Shown here in pieces: positions 52,861 to 55,515 of a stretch of DNA of 55,515 nucleotides. Position numbers and translations under genes: made by a program. The DNA lies in contig CALLDL010000060.1 of NCBI GenBank assembly GCA_937998305.1, positions 1 to 55,515 of the forward strand. The letters run 5' to 3'. Numbering within the stretch: position 1 is the stretch's first letter; the number at the start of each line of letters is the position of its first letter. This DNA is from an uncultured Desulfobacterales bacterium (GTDB lineage: Bacteria > Desulfobacterota > Desulfobacteria > Desulfobacterales > UBA11574). Under the pieces are notes generated by a model. That model did no database searches, was not told the origin of the DNA, and worked only from the letters and a program-made list of their open reading frames with translations.

Positions 52861-53721
52861 ATGAGATCAATTGACTGCAGCACCCAAGTTTGCGCGGTTA
52901 TTGGTAATCCAGTTGCGCACAGCCTTTCACCGGCAATTCACAATGCCGCCTTTGAGTTTTTGGACCTGAATTTCATCTATGTGGCGTGTCCGGTCGAGGA
53001 CGTAAAAGGTGCATTAGCAGGCATGCGTGCGATAAAAAACTTTCGAGGAATGAGTGTCACTATTCCGCACAAAATTGAAGTAATGAAATATATGGATGAA
53101 ATTGCGACCGTGGACCGTAACATTGGTTCAATAAATACGGTTCTTCATGAACAGGACAAGTTGGTCGGATTGGGCACGGATGGAATTGGTGCACTAAAGG
53201 CTCTCATTGATAGCGGTGTAGCAATTGATGGTAAGAACATCTTGATGTTGGGAGCTGGAGGTGCAGCGAGGGCGATTTCCTTTACTCTTGCCCAGAATAC
53301 CAAGCTGGGGGAACTTTCAATTCTCGATATTGATGAAGCTCTGCTTCAGGAATTGAAGACTGATCTGGAGACCGGTACGGGTGCCGTCATCAAGTCCGGG
53401 TTGATAAGTGAGAACGCTCTGGCGGTAGAGATGGAAAAAACGGATTTAATCATCAATTGTACGCCGGTCGGCATGCATCCAAACGTTGATGCCTCTCTAA
53501 TATCTCCTGGGTTATTTCGACCTGAACAGGTTGTCTTTGATATTGTGTATACGCCCCTTGAAACGAAACTGCTGGCCGAGGCCAAGTCTCGCGGCCTTAA
53601 GGTGATTCCCGGAGTTGAGATGTTTATCAACCAAGCGGCTCTGCAGTTTGAACATTTCACCGGCGTTGACGCGCCTGTCGAGGTTATGCGTCGAGTAGTA
53701 ATGGAGCATCTACAATCATGA
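52861..53721 (+). CDS. aroE: Shikimate dehydrogenase (ORF track start 52819)
   Basis: VIGNPVAHSLSPAIHNAAF, MSVTIPHKIEVM; AAAAGGAGG before ATG 52861. Confidence 0.93.
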   Translation: MRSIDCSTQVCAVIGNPVAHSLSPAIHNAAFEFLDLNFIYVACPVEDVKGALAGMRAIKNFRGMSVTIPHKIEVMKYMDEIATVDRNIGSINTVLHEQDKLVGLGTDGIGALKALIDSGVAIDGKNILMLGAGGAARAISFTLAQNTKLGELSILDIDEALLQELKTDLETGTGAVIKSGLISENALAVEMEKTDLIINCTPVGMHPNVDASLISPGLFRPEQVVFDIVYTPLETKLLAEAKSRGLKVIPGVEMFINQAALQFEHFTGVDAPVEVMRRVVMEHLQS

Positions 53722-54254
53722 ACATAGTACTGATCGGATATCGTGGTACAGGAAAGAGTGTAGTAGGAAAGCTTGTCTCCGAGCGCCTCCAGATAAAGTG
53801 TATTGCTATGGATGCGAGAATAGTTGAGGAGGCCGGAATGTCAATTCCAGATATTGTGGAAAATCATGGCTGGACGACATTCCGCGATATGGAATCTGAA
53901 GTCACCAGGGAGTTGGCAAAGCTTGACAACATTATTATTGATACGGGTGGGGGTGTTATTGAAAGGCCGGAAAATATTGATGTCCTGCAAGCGAACTCCT
54001 GTATTATTTGGCTCAAGGCTTCAGTAGGCGTGATCGTCTCGCGTATTCAAGGAGGCATTGAAAGACCCTCTTTGACTGGTGAAAAAAGCTTCACTGAAGA
54101 GGTGACAGAAGTTTTGGAGCGAAGGACTCCAAAATACACGAGTGCCGCTCAATACGAAATTGATACAGAACAACTAACACCAGAGCAGGTCGCAGACAGA
54201 ATAATTAAAATCTGGAAGAAAGGAGATTGCACAAGAAGTACTCAAGGAAGATAG
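53718..54254 (+). CDS. aroK: Shikimate kinase
   Basis: IVLIGYRGTGKSVVGKLVSERL, ATGA overlap with aroE. Confidence 0.92.
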   Translation: MNIVLIGYRGTGKSVVGKLVSERLQIKCIAMDARIVEEAGMSIPDIVENHGWTTFRDMESEVTRELAKLDNIIIDTGGGVIERPENIDVLQANSCIIWLKASVGVIVSRIQGGIERPSLTGEKSFTEEVTEVLERRTPKYTSAAQYEIDTEQLTPEQVADRIIKIWKKGDCTRSTQGR

Positions 54255-54256
54255 GT

Positions 54257-54347
54257 GCCCGTCACTGCAACTGACAGCCAGGACGGAGCGGTTTTGCAAG
54301 ATTGTAAATCCTTGTTACCCTGGCTGCCGCTGAGCTCGGCGTTGGAT
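54257..54347 (+). other. attC-like site 6 (left core degenerate)
   Basis: GACAGCCAGG...CCTGGCTGCCGCTGAGCTCGGCGTTGGAT; right core GTTGGAT fits GTTRRRY. Confidence 0.6.
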
Positions 54348-54429
54348 GTCTCCCGATAGTTCTTTAGGATTGAAAGGAACAAAACAATAACCCTTGACGA
54401 TAGTATCTTTTTGGGTTATTATATTTGCA

Positions 54430-54711
54430 ATGATCAAAATATTTAAATGCAAAGAGACTGAGAAAATATTTCAAGGTCAGTTCTCTAAAAAACTGCCCCA
54501 TGACATACAGCGACTTGCAGAAAGAAAACTCATTATGATCCATAGAGCGGGCAATCTTAGTGATCTTCGAGTCCCACCTGCAAACCGGCTGGAGAAATTG
54601 AGTGGCAACCGTGAAAGACAGCACAGTATACGAATAAACGACCAGTGGCGTATTTGTTTCGAATGGCGTGAAGAGGGTGTATGCGGTGTTGAGATAGTTG
54701 ATTATCACTGA
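54430..54711 (+). CDS. higB: HigB-like toxin (ORF track start 54394)
   Basis: RLAERKLIMIHRAGNLSDLRVPPANRLEKLSGNRERQHSIRINDQWRICF. Confidence 0.9.
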   Translation: MIKIFKCKETEKIFQGQFSKKLPHDIQRLAERKLIMIHRAGNLSDLRVPPANRLEKLSGNRERQHSIRINDQWRICFEWREEGVCGVEIVDYH

Positions 54712-54722
54712 GGAGGTAATAC

Positions 54723-55022
54723 ATGAGAGATTTCCCGCCAACACACCCTGGCGAAATATTGCTTGAGGAATTTTTAAAGCCAATGGGAATAACCCAGTAC
54801 CGGCTTGCAAAAGATATTGGCGTTCCTGCTATGCGAATTAGCAAAATTGTTCGCGGTGAAAGAGGTATTAGTGCTGACACAGCTTTAAGGCTGGCCCGAT
54901 ATTTTGGGATGTCTGTTGATTTTTGGACAGGTATTCAAGTCCATTATGACACTGAAATGGCCAAAATGAATTTGGGAAATCGATTAGAGAGAGAAGTCAA
55001 AGTTCTTGTTCCAGCAGCCTGA
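54723..55022 (+). CDS. higA: HigA-family antitoxin (XRE)
   Basis: PPTHPGEILLEEFLKPMGITQYRLAKDIGVP. Confidence 0.93.
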   Translation: MRDFPPTHPGEILLEEFLKPMGITQYRLAKDIGVPAMRISKIVRGERGISADTALRLARYFGMSVDFWTGIQVHYDTEMAKMNLGNRLEREVKVLVPAA

Positions 55023-55049
55023 AAATCAATCAATCCTCTTATATCCAGC

Positions 55050-55177
55050 ATCCAACAAAAGCTTGGAGGCAGACGCCTAAAACCCCCTCGGGTTGAAACC
55101 AATTTGGTTTCTCGGCATTCCATCAATTTTCGAACATTTTCGTTACTTTAACGGCGTGCTCAAGCTTGGCGTTATAT
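55050..55177 (+). other. attC-like site 7
   Basis: ATCCAACAAAAGCTTGGAGGCAGACGCC...ACGGCGTGCTCAAGCTTGGCGTTATAT; arms strongly complementary. Confidence 0.75.
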
Positions 55178-55203
55178 TGCTGGTAATGAAGTGAAATAAA
55201 CTC

Positions 55204-55515
55204 ATGAAAGCGATTTTACACACAAAATTCGGACCACCGGATGAACTTCAGTCCAAAGAGGTAGATAAACCTGTTCCCAGGGACAATGAAGTACTGATAA
55301 AAATACATGCGACAACAGTAACAAGCACGGACTGTAACGCTCGTAATTTCACATTTGTCCCTAAAGTGTTTCAGCTCCCCGCGCGACTGTTCTTTTTTGG
55401 TATCTTCAGACCAAGAATAAATATACTGGGGTTTGATCTGGCCGGAGAAATTGAGGCGGTCGGCAAAGATGTAAAACGATTTAAAGAAGGTGACCAGGTT
55501 TTTGGAACACCCGGC
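55204..55515 (+). CDS. Zinc-type alcohol dehydrogenase/quinone reductase-like protein, truncated by window end
   Basis: MKAILHTKFGPPDELQSKEVDKPVPRDNEVLIKIHATTVTSTDCNAR...GFDLAGEIEAVGKDVKRFKEGDQVFG. Confidence 0.88.
   Translation, partial: MKAILHTKFGPPDELQSKEVDKPVPRDNEVLIKIHATTVTSTDCNARNFTFVPKVFQLPARLFFFGIFRPRINILGFDLAGEIEAVGKDVKRFKEGDQVFGTPG

Noticed and set aside
1-55515. CRISPR arrays, tRNA and rRNA genes, prophage
   Set aside because: No regularly spaced identical repeats, no cloverleaf or rRNA sequence, and no phage structural genes were recognised by eye.

Overview
Window from a Desulfobacterota/Deltaproteobacteria-like chromosome (lineage is an inference from gene content and style). 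It has four parts. (1) ~0-15.2 kb: the S10-spc-alpha ribosomal protein superoperon, from the end of tuf through rpsJ...secY-infA-rpmJ-rpsM-rpsK-rpsD-rpoA-rplQ, all on +. (2) ~15-39 kb: mixed metabolic and signalling genes: FAD dehydrogenase, hydrolase, ThiF, AEC transporter, EAL/HDOD protein, receiver protein, fumarase, POR-type 2-oxoacid oxidoreductase, enolase-superfamily enzyme plus GNAT, Mrp ATPase, pyrD. (3) ~39-48.4 kb: a minus-strand branched-chain amino acid cluster ilvD-ilvB-ilvN-ilvC-cimA-leuA. (4) ~49.3-55.5 kb: an accessory run of short same-strand genes separated by attC-like sites. Main discoveries: (a) an array of seven attC-like sites, i.e. an integron cassette array with no integrase in the window, carrying two toxin-antitoxin cassettes and an aroE-aroK cassette; (b) an in-frame UGA replacing a Cys in the CxxCGxCC motif of a YkgJ-family protein, with a SECIS-like hairpin, suggesting a new selenoprotein; (c) an unannotated 29-aa Ile/Leu/Val-rich leader peptide with promoter, antiterminator and terminator upstream of ilvD, a textbook attenuator; (d) a GEMM-I (c-di-GMP-I class) riboswitch upstream of an orphan flagellar-rod-like gene; (e) several MITE-like inverted-repeat families; (f) a pair of perfect hairpins with complementary 7-nt loops between ilvD and ilvB. 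All conclusions come from reading the sequence by eye; no search or folding was run.
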